Below are positions 46,431 to 56,782 of a stretch of 64,000 nucleotides of DNA, piece after piece. The translations under genes were made by a program, and so were the position numbers. The number at the start of each line of letters is the position of its first letter. Within the stretch, counting starts at the first letter, position 1. The DNA comes from Motiliproteus sp. MSK22-1 (GTDB lineage: Bacteria; Pseudomonadota; Gammaproteobacteria; Pseudomonadales; Balneatricaceae), in contig NZ_MIEQ01000027.1 of assembly GCF_001968815.1 (NCBI RefSeq), positions 496,001 through 560,000 of the forward strand, written 5' to 3'. Under the pieces are notes generated by a model. The model had not been told where the DNA came from and did no database searches. It saw nothing but the letters and a program-made list of their open reading frames with translations.

Positions 46431-46703
46431 AAACGCTCTCTTATTCAGGGTGAAACTCTTTATTCGTTTGCGACCGCAATACTGGGATTAACCATAGCAA
46501 ACTGCAAATAGTGATAAAACAATTGTCTGCTGCCCGGATAATGAAATACGGCAACAACGACTATTATCCAAGGCTAACGGGATAATATGCAAGAGAGAAT
46601 TGGATCGCCTGGCGAGTTGATGAAACAAGACACAGAGAATGGGGCTTAGGGTTATATGGATGTCGATAAGGACTGTAAGAAGGACCAGCAAGATAAGGTG
46701 GGC

Positions 46704-47336
46704 ATGGACATGGATAAGCTGGTGTCCAGATTCGGCGGTAATGACGTTGAAATCCTTGATCGACAGGTTGCCCATCAGGGTTTTTTCCGGCTGGAGGAGT
46801 TGACGTTCACTCATCGTTTGTTTGAAGGTGGACGCTCTGAGGTTTTGAAACGAGAGCTGTTTCTAAGAGATGATGCGGCTTGTGTACTCTTGTATGATCC
46901 GGAGCGGGACGCTGTAGTCCTGATTGAACAGTTTCGTGTAGGCGCTCTGAAAGATCCAAACGGGCCCTGGTTGTTAGAGTTGATTGCCGGAATTATAGAG
47001 CCTGGAGAGTCGGATATGGAGGTTGCCCGACGAGAAGCCCAGGAAGAAGCGGGTGCTGAGATTCTCGAACTTGTACCGATCTGTAACTACCATGTCAGTC
47101 CTGGAGGTAGCCAGGAGTATATTCATCTGATGTGTGCAAAAGTCGATTCCCGTGGGCTTAGTGGGTATCATGGACTGGAACAGGAAGGTGAAGATATCCG
47201 TGTTACCGTGGTTTCGCGACAGACTGCGTATACTGCAGTGGAATCTGGCCGTATTAATAATGCTCCAACGATCATGGCTTTGCAGTGGTTACAGCTGAAT
47301 TGGACTATGCTTCAGGATCAGTGGTCAAAACAGTGA
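46704..47336 (+). CDS. nudF: ADP-ribose pyrophosphatase (NUDIX)
   Basis: 210 residues from the ATG at 46704, chosen because AAGGTG lies just upstream and the N terminus (MDKLVSRFGGNDVEIL) then aligns with NudF. An ATG at 46656 would add 16 charged residues. The Nudix box is present as GIIEPGESDMEVARREAQEEAGAE (Gx5Ex7REUxEExGU, shown here in two parts: GIIEPGE and REAQEEAGAE). It hydrolyses ADP-ribose to AMP and ribose 5-phosphate. First of the nudF-yqiB-cpdA-yqiA-parE block, an order also seen in enteric bacteria. Confidence 0.94.
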   Translation: MDMDKLVSRFGGNDVEILDRQVAHQGFFRLEELTFTHRLFEGGRSEVLKRELFLRDDAACVLLYDPERDAVVLIEQFRVGALKDPNGPWLLELIAGIIEPGESDMEVARREAQEEAGAEILELVPICNYHVSPGGSQEYIHLMCAKVDSRGLSGYHGLEQEGEDIRVTVVSRQTAYTAVESGRINNAPTIMALQWLQLNWTMLQDQWSKQ

Positions 47337-47361
47337 AACAACAGAATTACGAAGAAGGTGT

Positions 47362-47859
47362 ATGAAAAAAAAGTATGTTCCGGACTTGTCGCGACAGATG
47401 GCTTCCTGTGAGGCCAACTACCTGCGATTGATAAAACTGATGCCGGACATGGACAAATGTGATGAGCGTTTTTTTCATGTTCTCTGGCATCATCATCGCG
47501 CGACAGTCGAACTCAGTGTGGAGGAACGCTTTGCTTACACCACGACGATAAAGGTCCAGCAGCGATATGACAGACTTGAGCATGACGAATCGAGTCAAAG
47601 CAGTGCTTCAGATAGCGAACAGAACTATAGTCAGCATGCCTGGATCAATATGCCGGCCCTGATCGTGCGTATTTATCATGATGCCCGTATGGCTGAAGTT
47701 ATTTGTCAGCAGCGTCGACAGCTAAAGGGGTGCTATCCATATCCCAATAAACAGATGCATCATCCTGATGAAAAAGCACAGCTGAATCAATATCTTGGTG
47801 AGTGGTTGACTCAGTGTCTGGCTCACGGCCATAGTTCAGATCAGCTTGCAATTGCATGA
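47362..47859 (+). CDS. yqiB: DUF1249 family protein (YqiB)
   Basis: 165 residues matching E. coli YqiB: YVPDLSRQMASCEANYLRL at the N terminus, then INMPALIVRIYHDARMAEVICQ (split) and the C-terminal YPYPNKQMHHPDEKAQLNQYL. The family function is unknown. It sits in its conserved place between nudF and cpdA, and its stop overlaps the cpdA start by 4 bp. An insertion of about 10 Ser/Asp/Gln-rich residues (SSQSSASDSEQN) lies mid-protein. Confidence 0.92.
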   Translation: MKKKYVPDLSRQMASCEANYLRLIKLMPDMDKCDERFFHVLWHHHRATVELSVEERFAYTTTIKVQQRYDRLEHDESSQSSASDSEQNYSQHAWINMPALIVRIYHDARMAEVICQQRRQLKGCYPYPNKQMHHPDEKAQLNQYLGEWLTQCLAHGHSSDQLAIA

Positions 47860-48659
47860 GCTCAGTCCTGACAAATAACGTCCCAGCGAATAAACCCCTT
47901 CATCAAGATAGCTTCAAGGTGGTGCAAATCAGTGATTTGCACCTGATGGAGACCCCTGAAGATTATTATCGTGACATTGATGTAGAGTCATCTTTTTTGC
48001 GCATCACCAAGCATATTCAAAGAGATCATCAGGATGCTGATCTGTTGCTGCTAACCGGGGACTGTGTCCACAGCGGCGGTGCTGAGGTTTACCAACGCAT
48101 TCAAAACAGATTGAATCAAATGAATATCCCCTGGCGCTGGATTCCCGGTAACCATGATGATGCTGAATTAATGGCAATGCTTTTCGGCTCCATGCTCGAC
48201 GGAATGCAGCTGGGTCGCTGGCAAGTGACACTGCTGGATTCAACATCCGAAGGCAACGGCTGGGGTAGGGGAAGCCTGTCGGAACAGGAACTGGAGCGTC
48301 TTGCTGTACGTCTGTCCTTATCCGGACCCCATTTCATCGTCTTGCATCATAATCCGTTATCTGTAAACAGTCGTTGGCAGGATGAAATTGCCCTGGCTAA
48401 CCGTACCCGGTTCCTGGCGTTACTGGATCAATGCTCTGATTCCGGAGTGGTTATATTCGGTCATGTCCACCAGGACTGGGAGTTTGATTATGGTCGATGG
48501 AAGATGTTTAGTTGTCCCTCAACGGGCGTGCAGTTTAAAAAATGTTGTGACAGTTTTCAGATAGAGACCAGGGTTCCACAGGCGTTGCCCGGTTATCGAT
48601 GGTTTCGACTGAATGATGATGGGAATTTCATGACGCGGGTAGAAAGATGTAAGGGGTAG
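47856..48659 (+). CDS. cpdA: 3',5'-cyclic AMP phosphodiesterase
   Basis: 267-residue calcineurin-like phosphoesterase. Metal-binding motifs in order: QISDLHL (D and H), LLTGDCVHSG, IPGNHDD, VLHHNPL and FGHVHQDW. It should hydrolyse cAMP to AMP, lowering CRP signalling. Its ATG overlaps the yqiB stop (ATGA), pointing to translational coupling. Same order as in enterics and pseudomonads. Confidence 0.95.
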   Translation: MSSVLTNNVPANKPLHQDSFKVVQISDLHLMETPEDYYRDIDVESSFLRITKHIQRDHQDADLLLLTGDCVHSGGAEVYQRIQNRLNQMNIPWRWIPGNHDDAELMAMLFGSMLDGMQLGRWQVTLLDSTSEGNGWGRGSLSEQELERLAVRLSLSGPHFIVLHHNPLSVNSRWQDEIALANRTRFLALLDQCSDSGVVIFGHVHQDWEFDYGRWKMFSCPSTGVQFKKCCDSFQIETRVPQALPGYRWFRLNDDGNFMTRVERCKG

Positions 48660-48845
48660 AGTCGAAAGCTGTAAGGGATAACTGAGCGCTGAGCTTTATG
48701 GCGATAGTGGATAAATCAGGTTCTGCAAATACAGACAGATGTTGCCTAATGCAGTGACTATACTGTATTTTTTCTTATCGCACAGGTTACATTGATCGTT
48801 CGGTTAAAGATTGGTGATGGTTTTATTAAAGGTTACAGAGCAACG

Positions 48846-49508
48846 ATGTTGAAACCACTATTTATCTATGTACATGGGTTTAATAGTTCTCCCCAGTCAT
48901 ATAAAGCGCGCCTGTTAGTTGATTGGCTTAAACAGCAAGGCCGGGAAGATGAAGTTAAGGTACCTGAATTATCGCATTGGCCGAAGCGTGCAATTGAAAC
49001 ATTGGAAGCCCTGATCGAAAGGCACCGAGACCGAAGGATACTTCTTCTTGGTAGCTCTTTGGGTGGGTTTTACAGTACTTATCTGGTCGAAAAGTTCGCT
49101 TCGATTAACCAGCAGACAATCACAGAAGGTAACGCCTGCACTGGTTTAGATCTTAAATGTGTATTGATCAACCCGGCAGTGCGTCCCGACCAGTTATTGG
49201 AAGAGCTACTGGGGGAAAACCAGAATCTATACTCTCAGGAACGTTACCAACTGACTCATCAACATCTTGAGCAGCTGCAGCAACTGAGAAGTGAGAGTAT
49301 TCAGGATAGGAGTCGATATTTGTTATTGACTCAAACGGCAGACGAGGTGCTGGACTATCGTCAGGCTGTGGAGCTTTATGACGGGGCTGAAATGATTGTT
49401 CAGGAGGGAGGGAGCCATGGGTTTGATGATTTTGAGTCCATGTTACCTCTCATTGAACAATTTGCGCAGCAGCCCTGGTCAGGTGAAGGTCATGATCGGC
49501 CGTGTTAA
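48846..49508 (+). CDS. yqiA: YqiA-type alpha/beta-hydrolase esterase
   Basis: 220 residues from the ATG at 48846 (MLKPLFIYVHGFNSSPQSYK), chosen by alignment with E. coli YqiA; a TTG at 48792 would add an odd N terminus. The nucleophile elbow is LLGSSLGGFYSTYL, the acidic residue follows in QTADEVLDYRQAV and the His in EGGSHGFDDFE. YqiA hydrolyses palmitoyl-CoA and other esters in vitro. It precedes parE in the conserved block. Confidence 0.93.
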   Translation: MLKPLFIYVHGFNSSPQSYKARLLVDWLKQQGREDEVKVPELSHWPKRAIETLEALIERHRDRRILLLGSSLGGFYSTYLVEKFASINQQTITEGNACTGLDLKCVLINPAVRPDQLLEELLGENQNLYSQERYQLTHQHLEQLQQLRSESIQDRSRYLLLTQTADEVLDYRQAVELYDGAEMIVQEGGSHGFDDFESMLPLIEQFAQQPWSGEGHDRPC

Positions 49509-49529
49509 TTCTGGTAGTCAGCCGTAAAT

Positions 49530-49608
49530 CATAGAAGTTACAAACCATAGAAGTTACAAACCATAGAAGTTACAAACTATAGAAGTCACAAACCACAGCA
49601 GTTAAAGC
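49530..49608. repeat. 16-bp tandem direct repeats between yqiA and parE
   Basis: Three perfect copies of CATAGAAGTTACAAAC (49530, 49546, 49562), a fourth with two changes (49578) and a decayed fifth (49594-49608). No spacers, so it is not CRISPR. The array lies 200 bp before the parE start. Confidence 0.85.
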
Positions 49609-49664
49609 ATTCATCAGTTAACGGTTTCGCTAAAGGTCTTGAAGAATGCTCTTAGGGTTCAGAG

Positions 49665-49697
49665 TCGGTGTGAAGCAAATGTCGATGTGAAGCAAAT
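49665..49697. repeat. Second short direct repeat before parE
   Basis: TCGGTGTGAAGCAAAT (49665-49680) and TCGATGTGAAGCAAAT (49682-49697) are identical at 15 of 16 bases and separated by one base, as after a tandem duplication. Confidence 0.7.
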
Positions 49698-49807
49698 AGA
49701 GTAACGTTTCAGGTCGATTTGTTATTTGTCAGATGGGCAGGCTGCGGTTAGTTGGGGTGAGTTTCAGACGCCCAGATCGTTCTCAACAGGAGTAAGTAAT
49801 ACAAGCA

Positions 49808-51700
49808 ATGAACAGCACTTATAATGCAGATTCGATAGAAGTACTTAGTGGCCTCGATCCGGTTAAGAAACGTCCTGGAATGTATACCGATACAGAACGT
49901 CCTAACCACTTGGCACAAGAGGTGATCGATAACTCCATTGATGAAGCCCTGGCAGGACATGCGGACCGTGTAGATGTGACCCTGTCAAAAGATGGACAGC
50001 TGACCGTCAGTGATAACGGTCGAGGAATGCCCGTTGATATTCATCCTGAACATGGTGTGAGTGGTGTTGAATTGATCCTGACCCGCCTTCATGCCGGAGG
50101 AAAGTTTTCCAACGATAATTATCAGTTTTCAGGTGGTTTGCACGGGGTTGGCGTGTCGGTGGTAAACGCCCTGTCCAAACTGTTGGAAGTATCCATTAAG
50201 CGTGATGGCAATCTTTACCGGATAGGCTTTGCTGATGGCGAAAAAGTATCAGATCTGGAAATAGTTGATACGGTCGGCAAGCGTAATACGGGTACTGAAG
50301 TTCGATTCCTGGCCGATCCTCAGTATTTTGATTCGCCTAAATATTCCGTGAGTCGATTGCGGCATATGCTGAGAGCTAAGGCGGTGCTCTGTCCTGGCCT
50401 GAGGGTTGTTTTTAATGATCTCAGTGGCAGTGAAAAGAAAAAGGATGAATGGTTTTATCAGGATGGTCTTAGCGATTACCTGAAGAGTGCTTCTCAACTG
50501 TACGAAACCTTGCCTCCCGAACCCTTTGTTGGAGTATTGACCGGCGAATTCGAGGCCGTTGACTGGGCTGTTCAATGGCTACCTGAAGGTGGTGATATGA
50601 TCACCGAGAGTTACGTGAATTTGATACCAACGATTCAGGGGGGAACTCATGTAAACGGTTTCCGTACCGGTTTATTGGAGGCGGTACGAGAGTTTTGCGA
50701 GTTTCGGAACCTGCTGCCTCGCGGTGTGAAGCTGACTGCTGAGGACATTTGGGATCGATGTTCTTACGTACTTTCAGTCAAAATGCAGGATCCACAGTTT
50801 TCAGGTCAGACCAAAGAACGGCTTTCTTCCCGGCAGATAGCAGCCTTTGTCACGGGAACGGTAAAAGATGCTTTCAGTTTGTGGCTGAACAAGCATACAG
50901 AGCAAGGCGAGCAGTTGGCAGAATTAGCCATCAATAACGCTCAGAAAAGAATGCGTTCAAGGAAAAAAGTAACTCGAAAACGTATAACCCAGGGGCCGGC
51001 GTTACCCGGTAAACTTGCGGACTGCTCTGGCGGGGAGGCCATGCGCTCCGAGTTGTTTCTGGTGGAAGGGGATTCTGCTGGCGGGTCGGCGAAGCAGGCA
51101 CGTGATCGTGAGTTTCAGGCTGTTATGCCACTCAGGGGGAAAATCCTTAACACATGGGAAGTTGAGTCTGGTGATATTCTTTCTTCCCAGGAAGTTCATG
51201 ATATTTCAGTTGCCATCGGTGTAGATCCAGCCTCGGATAACCTCGATAGTCTTCGCTATGGCAAAGTTTGTATCCTCGCTGATGCCGATTCCGATGGATT
51301 GCATATTGCCACTTTGCTCTGCGCATTATTTGTTCGCCACTTTCAACCGATGGTGATGGCAGGGCATGTTTATGTGGCAATGCCACCACTTTATCGCATC
51401 GACGTCGGTAAAGAGGTCTATTATGCTTTAGACGAGGATGAAAAAGCCGGCATACTGGATCGTATTACCGCAGAAAAGAAGCGGGGCAAAATTAATGTGC
51501 AACGATTTAAAGGGCTTGGGGAAATGAACCCCCTGCAGTTACGTGAAACCACCATGGCGCGAGATACCCGCAGATTGGTACAACTGCAAGTTGAAAGCGG
51601 TGACGGAACTCACGAGGTAATGGATATGCTGCTGGCAAAGAAACGGGCTGGCGATCGTAAAAGCTGGCTACAGAGTAAAGGAAATCTTGCGGATGTGTGA
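49808..51700 (+). CDS. parE: DNA topoisomerase IV subunit B
   Basis: 630 residues, the length of E. coli ParE. The GHKL ATPase part shows VIDNSIDEAL, DNGRGMPVD, the GGLHGVGVSVVNALS lid and the QTKERL-like GQTKERLSS. The Toprim part shows LVEGDSAGGSAKQARDREFQ and ADADSDGLHI. Partners with ParC to decatenate daughter chromosomes. The choice of ParE over GyrB rests on length and on parC nearby. Confidence 0.97.
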   Translation: MNSTYNADSIEVLSGLDPVKKRPGMYTDTERPNHLAQEVIDNSIDEALAGHADRVDVTLSKDGQLTVSDNGRGMPVDIHPEHGVSGVELILTRLHAGGKFSNDNYQFSGGLHGVGVSVVNALSKLLEVSIKRDGNLYRIGFADGEKVSDLEIVDTVGKRNTGTEVRFLADPQYFDSPKYSVSRLRHMLRAKAVLCPGLRVVFNDLSGSEKKKDEWFYQDGLSDYLKSASQLYETLPPEPFVGVLTGEFEAVDWAVQWLPEGGDMITESYVNLIPTIQGGTHVNGFRTGLLEAVREFCEFRNLLPRGVKLTAEDIWDRCSYVLSVKMQDPQFSGQTKERLSSRQIAAFVTGTVKDAFSLWLNKHTEQGEQLAELAINNAQKRMRSRKKVTRKRITQGPALPGKLADCSGGEAMRSELFLVEGDSAGGSAKQARDREFQAVMPLRGKILNTWEVESGDILSSQEVHDISVAIGVDPASDNLDSLRYGKVCILADADSDGLHIATLLCALFVRHFQPMVMAGHVYVAMPPLYRIDVGKEVYYALDEDEKAGILDRITAEKKRGKINVQRFKGLGEMNPLQLRETTMARDTRRLVQLQVESGDGTHEVMDMLLAKKRAGDRKSWLQSKGNLADV

Positions 51701-51812
51701 TCAGTTGAATGATCCGCAACTAATTGCTATATGAAAAACTGGCTATGTGAAAATGACCGATGCAAATATTCACTTCGCAAGTACTAACAATACTGTAGAG
51801 GAATAGAGGGAT

Positions 51813-53381
51813 ATGTCTTCATTTGAGTCCGACTACAGTCAGCTAAAGTTTTTGATAGTTGATGATTTTCCCAGTTTTTGTGGTGCTCAGCGCACTATGC
51901 TGATGTCCTTTGGTGCCAATGATATTGACATGGTGCTACATGGAGAGGATGCCATAAGAGCTATTTCCAAGAAGCGTTATGATGTTGTTCTCTGTGATTA
52001 CAACCTTGGGGAAGGGAAAAACGGTAACGATGTACTGGAAGAGGCCAAACATCATAAGTTATTGAAGAGTTCTGCTCTGTTTATGATGATTACTGCTGAA
52101 AGTGGCAGTGAAATGGTCAGAGGGGCGCTGGAATATCAACCGGACGACTATCTGACCAAACCTTTCACTAAAGAAGTTCTGCAAACTCGCCTTCAGCGCC
52201 TGCTTGAACGTAATCGTATCTTTCAGCCCGTGTATCGGGCAATGGATAAGGAAGATATAAGATCAGCCGTCACTCTGTGTGACAAGATTGTGGAGGCAAA
52301 CCGGCGCTATAAACGTTATGCGCAACGGCTTAAGTCACAATTATTATTTGATCAGGAAGAGTACGGCCAGGCTGAGGTGTTATGCGCTGAGGTGCTCAGA
52401 GAAAAACATTTGCCCTGGGCTGTGCTTGGCTTGGGAAAAAGTCACTTTTATCAAAAAAATTACCCCAAGGCGGAACAATATCTTCATTCTTTGCTGGATG
52501 AAGACAAGGGTTACGTGCAGGCTTGGGATTGGCTTGCCCGTTGTCAGGAGCAGCGCGGCGACACTGAAGGGGCTCAGGCCTCGCTGGAAGAGGCGGTCAA
52601 AACCTCGCCTGTCAATGTGCGCAGACAAACCCATTTGGGTGATCTTGCTATGCGTAATGGTGACGTTCAGCAAGCCGAGAAGGCCTATAGCCGGTCGGTC
52701 AAAGTGGGTAAGCATTCAGTTTTTCGCTCTCCTGAAAGCTATATGAAACTCACTGAAATACTGGTGGACCGTCTGGACGGGAGTCAGGGACTGGCTGGGA
52801 AAGTTGTTGAAACCAAAGCGCTTGAAGCCATGGACGAGTTACGCCACTTTTATAAAGATGATGCCAAAATAGGGCTGACTTCCCGTTTGATGGACAATAA
52901 GATACACACGATCAGAGGTCATAAACACGAAGCTGAAAAAGCAATCTTTCGAGCCTATGATCTCTGTGCGAAAGATAAAGAGGGGACTCTGCCCGCAGCA
53001 ATGAAAGAGGAACTGCTGGTAAAACTCGAGGCTCTGGGGCGCAAGGATATGGTGGAAAAGGTTGTTGCCGCCATGCAGGCCGAAGAGTCCAACCACAACA
53101 CTCAGGCCATTTCACTTTACGATCAGGGTGACATAGGAGCTGCATTGGAAGTGCTGAAGCAGGCTGTTACAGAAAAGCCTCGTAGTTACTCCATTTGTCT
53201 CAACACCGCTCAGGTGGCCATTCACTATATGATCAAAAATGGTGTTCAGCAGGAGCTGCTGGATTTGGCTGAAGGTGCGCTGGAACGTTCCGCCAGCTTG
53301 TCGGAAGATGATCGCCGCTTTAAACTGCATGGAGACCTGAGCCGCCGTTTAGGAAAACTAAAGCAGAGAGTTGTCAGCTGA
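51813..53381 (+). CDS. Response regulator with REC domain and TPR repeats
   Basis: 522 residues. The receiver domain (about 12-130) has the acidic pair VDD, D62 in VVLCDYNLGEGKNG and the Lys in YLTKPFTKE. It is followed by a helical region of TPR-like repeats (about 155-450), for example WAVLGLGKSHFYQKNYPKAEQYL and VQAWDWLARCQEQRGDTEGAQ. There is no DNA-binding or enzymatic output domain, so it likely acts through protein contacts. It lies between parE and parC. Its stop overlaps the start of a histidine kinase gene by one base, and the two are likely cognate partners. Confidence 0.92.
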   Translation: MSSFESDYSQLKFLIVDDFPSFCGAQRTMLMSFGANDIDMVLHGEDAIRAISKKRYDVVLCDYNLGEGKNGNDVLEEAKHHKLLKSSALFMMITAESGSEMVRGALEYQPDDYLTKPFTKEVLQTRLQRLLERNRIFQPVYRAMDKEDIRSAVTLCDKIVEANRRYKRYAQRLKSQLLFDQEEYGQAEVLCAEVLREKHLPWAVLGLGKSHFYQKNYPKAEQYLHSLLDEDKGYVQAWDWLARCQEQRGDTEGAQASLEEAVKTSPVNVRRQTHLGDLAMRNGDVQQAEKAYSRSVKVGKHSVFRSPESYMKLTEILVDRLDGSQGLAGKVVETKALEAMDELRHFYKDDAKIGLTSRLMDNKIHTIRGHKHEAEKAIFRAYDLCAKDKEGTLPAAMKEELLVKLEALGRKDMVEKVVAAMQAEESNHNTQAISLYDQGDIGAALEVLKQAVTEKPRSYSICLNTAQVAIHYMIKNGVQQELLDLAEGALERSASLSEDDRRFKLHGDLSRRLGKLKQRVVS

Positions 53382-54127
53382 TGAGTAATGTTGAGCCACT
53401 GGATTTTTCGACCTTATTGGCCTCTTCCGTCCATGATATGAAAAACTCCATCGGCATGTTGCTGCATCTGGTAGCTCAGATGGAGGCTCAGGCTGATGGG
53501 GAGAGTCAACAATTTGGGCAACTGAATTTCGAAATCAACCGGCTTAATAATTATCTTATTCAGATGATGACGCTTTATAAATTGGAACAGCGTCAGTATC
53601 GTTCTGAATTGGTTGAGCATTACCTTGATGACTTTATTGAAGATCTGGTTCTGATGAATCGTCCATTGCTTGAATCCCGAGGTGTGGAGGTTGAGCAGCA
53701 GGTTAACGAGCAACTGAGTTGGGAGTTTGATGGTCAGTTGGTTAACGGCGTGATCAGCACGATCTTAACCAATGTTATTCGTTATGCTGAGGGGCGGGTG
53801 CTAATCTCGGCAGAAAGGGTAAGAATATCAGCCGATTGTATTCAACTCAGTGCTAATGAAGAGGGTGCATCCTATTTATGCATCCGTGTCGAAGATGATG
53901 GTAAGGGGTTCCCGGAAAAGATGCTGGGAAAACTCGACCTGGTGCCGATGGGGGTCGATTTTGTCAGCGGTAGCACCGGCTTTGGACTCTATTTTGCCCA
54001 GACTGTGGCACAACTTCACCGACGGATACAGAGTCCAGATCAACCGGACAGCGCGCTGCAGGGATTTGTCGAGCTCAGTAACGATAGCTCTTTAGGAGGA
54101 GGTTGTTTTAGACTTTTCCTGCCTTGA
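53381..54127 (+). CDS. Small sensor histidine kinase (cytosolic)
   Basis: 248 residues, no membrane segment. The H-box is LASSVHDMKNSIGMLLHLV (a HDxKN-type dimerisation helix). The ATPase domain shows NVIRYAEGRVLISA, the D-box DDGKGFPEKML and STGFGLYFAQTVAQLH. The N-box is loosely conserved. It begins on the last base of the REC-TPR stop (TGATG), so translation is coupled. It has no sensor domain of its own and probably takes its input through partner proteins. Confidence 0.88.
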   Translation: MSNVEPLDFSTLLASSVHDMKNSIGMLLHLVAQMEAQADGESQQFGQLNFEINRLNNYLIQMMTLYKLEQRQYRSELVEHYLDDFIEDLVLMNRPLLESRGVEVEQQVNEQLSWEFDGQLVNGVISTILTNVIRYAEGRVLISAERVRISADCIQLSANEEGASYLCIRVEDDGKGFPEKMLGKLDLVPMGVDFVSGSTGFGLYFAQTVAQLHRRIQSPDQPDSALQGFVELSNDSSLGGGCFRLFLP

Positions 54128-54251
54128 TCAATGCAGACGAACGCAGATAAATCCGAATACTTGCATACCATAAATTATTTGAATCCAATTCTACCTGTCT
54201 CCAGGTGCGTTTCCCCGTGGTCAGGTTGAGCAACATAAGCAGTCTAATTTT

Positions 54252-56573
54252 ATGACAGGAACTGTACAAATTGACGAAGGCGTTGAACGTCTTTCCTTAA
54301 AAGAGTACACCGAAAAAGCCTATCTGGATTATTCGATGTACGTCATTCTTGATCGGGCTTTGCCCCATATTGGTGATGGCTTGAAGCCGGTCCAGCGACG
54401 CATTGTTTATGCGATGTCGGAACTGGGACTTAAAGCCGGTGCCAAGTACAAAAAGTCTGCCCGTACTGTCGGTGACGTATTGGGTAAGTTCCATCCCCAT
54501 GGTGACAGTGCATGTTATGAGGCGATGGTGTTGATGGCTCAGCCTTTCTCTTATCGTTATCCGTTGGTGGACGGTCAGGGAAACTGGGGAGCACCCGATG
54601 ATCCCAAGTCATTCGCAGCGATGCGATATACTGAATCGCGACTGACGCCTTATTCTGCCTTATTATTGTCGGAACTGGGCCAGGGTACGGTGGATTGGGG
54701 GCCTAATTTTGATGGCACCATGACGGAGCCTTTAACGCTGCCGGCCCAGGTCCCCAATCTTTTACTGAATGGTGGAACAGGAATAGCCGTCGGAATGGCC
54801 ACGGATATACCTCCCCACAATCTGAGAGAGGTATGCAATGCCTGCCTTAAGTTGCTGGATGATCCCCATACTGATCTTGAGACCCTGACTGAGATTATGC
54901 CGGGGCCTGACTATCCAACCGAGGCCGAAATTATTACCCCTCGCAGCGAACTGCTCAAGCTCTATGAGAGTGGTCGTGGTTCGGTAAGGATGAGAGCCAT
55001 CTATTGCAAGGAAAATGGTGAAATTGTAATCACCTCTTTGCCCCATCAGACTTCAGGAGCTAAGGTTCTGGAGCAGATAGCCGCACAGATGCAGGCCAAG
55101 AAACTACCTATGGTCAGCGATCTGCGGGATGAATCTGATCATGAGAATCCAACACGTCTGGTCATCATTCCTCGCTCAAACCGAATTGATACAGAACAGC
55201 TGATGGCTCATCTGTTTGCCACTACCGACCTGGAAAAGAGCTATCGTGTCAATTTCAATATGATTGGCATTGATGGGCGACCTCAGGTTAAGAATCTGAA
55301 GATGATCCTTAGTGAGTGGTTGCAGTATCGGACAGATACCGTGACCCGCCGTCTCCAATACCGTTTGGATAAGGTCTTGGACCGGTTGCATATTCTTGAT
55401 GGCTTATTGATTGCGTTTTTGAATATCGATGAAGTGATCGAAATTATTCGAAATGAGGATAAACCTAAACCGGTATTGATGGAGCGATTTAATCTCAGCG
55501 ATATTCAGGCAGAAGCCATTCTGGAGTTAAAGTTGCGCCATTTGGCAAAACTTGAAGAAATGAGAATTCGTACTGAGCAGGATGAACTGGCTGAAGAGCG
55601 TAAGAAACTGGAAGCGCTGCTTGGCTCCAAAGCTAAGTTACGTAAATTAATCAGAGATGAGCTAAGCAAAGCTGCGCAAGAGTATGGCGATGATCGTCGT
55701 TCGCAGATTATCTCCAGAGCTGAAGCTCGGGCATACAGTGAAATTGAGCTGATGAGTGCTGATCCGGTCACCGTTGTTCTGTCCAAGCAGGGCTGGGTTA
55801 GGGCTGCCAGAGGCCATGATATTGATCCAGAGGCACTGAACTACAAATCCGGCGATGAATACAAACTTTCGGCCTGTGGGCGTACCAATCAATCAGCCGT
55901 ATTTCTTGATTCTGGCGGACGCGCCTATGCCGTACCGGTCCATAGCCTTCCGTCTGCCCGAGGTCAGGGAGAACCCCTGACAGGCCGACTTAATATTCCC
56001 AGCGGCGCAGGAGTCGATGCTCTGGTGATTGCCGCAGAAGAGCAAAAGCTGCTGCTGGCGTCGGATGCTGGTTATGGGTTTATCTGTAGCTTTGGGGATT
56101 TGTTAAGTAAGAATAAGGCAGGGAAGGCTGCACTTACTTTGCCTAAGGGGAGCATGGTGATGCGTCCCCGGTTAGTTAAGAATACCGAATCCCAACTGCT
56201 TGCGGCGGTGACAAATGAAGGCCGATTGCTGCTGTTCCCTGTTTCTGAGCTACCGGAGCTGGCGAGAGGGAAGGGTAATAAGATTATTAATATACCTTCA
56301 GCTAAGTCTGCAAGCCGTGAAGAGTTTGTTGTTGCGCTCACAGTCATCGATCCCGATAGCTCTTTGACGGTGCATGCCGGTAAGCGTCACTTGACTCTTA
56401 AGGCATCGGATCTTGAGCATTATCGAGGCGAGCGGGGACGACGGGGAAGCAAGCTACCGAGAGGTTTTCAGCGTGTGGATCGGATCGAGTCAGAGGGAAA
56501 ATCCAGCAACGAGACCGATCAGTCAGACACTGACACAGCGGCTGATCCCTCACCCGAAGGAGAGACTTCGTAA
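54252..56573 (+). CDS. parC: DNA topoisomerase IV subunit A
   Basis: 773 residues. The DNA cleavage core shows [19 protein letters not shown] and the active-site Tyr Y126 in [11 protein letters not shown]. In the quinolone-resistance region [16 protein letters not shown] the usual Ser (S86) and Glu (E90) are present, that is, the sensitive type. The C-terminal beta-pinwheel (about 500-735) is complete, and an acidic, Ser/Glu-rich tail ends the protein. Works with ParE, encoded 2.5 kb upstream. Confidence 0.97.
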   Translation: MTGTVQIDEGVERLSLKEYTEKAYLDYSMYVILDRALPHIGDGLKPVQRRIVYAMSELGLKAGAKYKKSARTVGDVLGKFHPHGDSACYEAMVLMAQPFSYRYPLVDGQGNWGAPDDPKSFAAMRYTESRLTPYSALLLSELGQGTVDWGPNFDGTMTEPLTLPAQVPNLLLNGGTGIAVGMATDIPPHNLREVCNACLKLLDDPHTDLETLTEIMPGPDYPTEAEIITPRSELLKLYESGRGSVRMRAIYCKENGEIVITSLPHQTSGAKVLEQIAAQMQAKKLPMVSDLRDESDHENPTRLVIIPRSNRIDTEQLMAHLFATTDLEKSYRVNFNMIGIDGRPQVKNLKMILSEWLQYRTDTVTRRLQYRLDKVLDRLHILDGLLIAFLNIDEVIEIIRNEDKPKPVLMERFNLSDIQAEAILELKLRHLAKLEEMRIRTEQDELAEERKKLEALLGSKAKLRKLIRDELSKAAQEYGDDRRSQIISRAEARAYSEIELMSADPVTVVLSKQGWVRAARGHDIDPEALNYKSGDEYKLSACGRTNQSAVFLDSGGRAYAVPVHSLPSARGQGEPLTGRLNIPSGAGVDALVIAAEEQKLLLASDAGYGFICSFGDLLSKNKAGKAALTLPKGSMVMRPRLVKNTESQLLAAVTNEGRLLLFPVSELPELARGKGNKIINIPSAKSASREEFVVALTVIDPDSSLTVHAGKRHLTLKASDLEHYRGERGRRGSKLPRGFQRVDRIESEGKSSNETDQSDTDTAADPSPEGETS

Positions 56574-56617
56574 CAACAGAGTATGCCGGGAAACCGGCGA
56601 ATAAATCCATTCTGCTG

Positions 56618-56643
56618 CCAGCGAGCCCTGTTGGGCTCGCTGG
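56618..56643. terminator. Strong hairpin between parC and paaE
   Basis: An 11-bp perfect stem (CCAGCGAGCCC against GGGCTCGCTGG) with the loop TGTT, located 45 bp past the parC stop. The convergent paaE gene ends 140 bp further on. There is no long T-run on either side. Probably a bidirectional transcript end. Confidence 0.65.
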
Positions 56644-56782
56644 GCCTTCCCGCTGATTTGAGCTTTCCAGTTAAATTACAGTGTAGAATTCTGTCAATTC
56701 AGCAGTCTAAAAGCTCGGTGTAAATAGTTGTCCGCTTATCATCTCATGTACTGGCGAAGCGGGGAGCGAACAGCCCTGTCGA

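Noticed and set aside
49530-49608. Possible CRISPR array
   Set aside because: Repeats are contiguous without spacers and too short; no cas genes.
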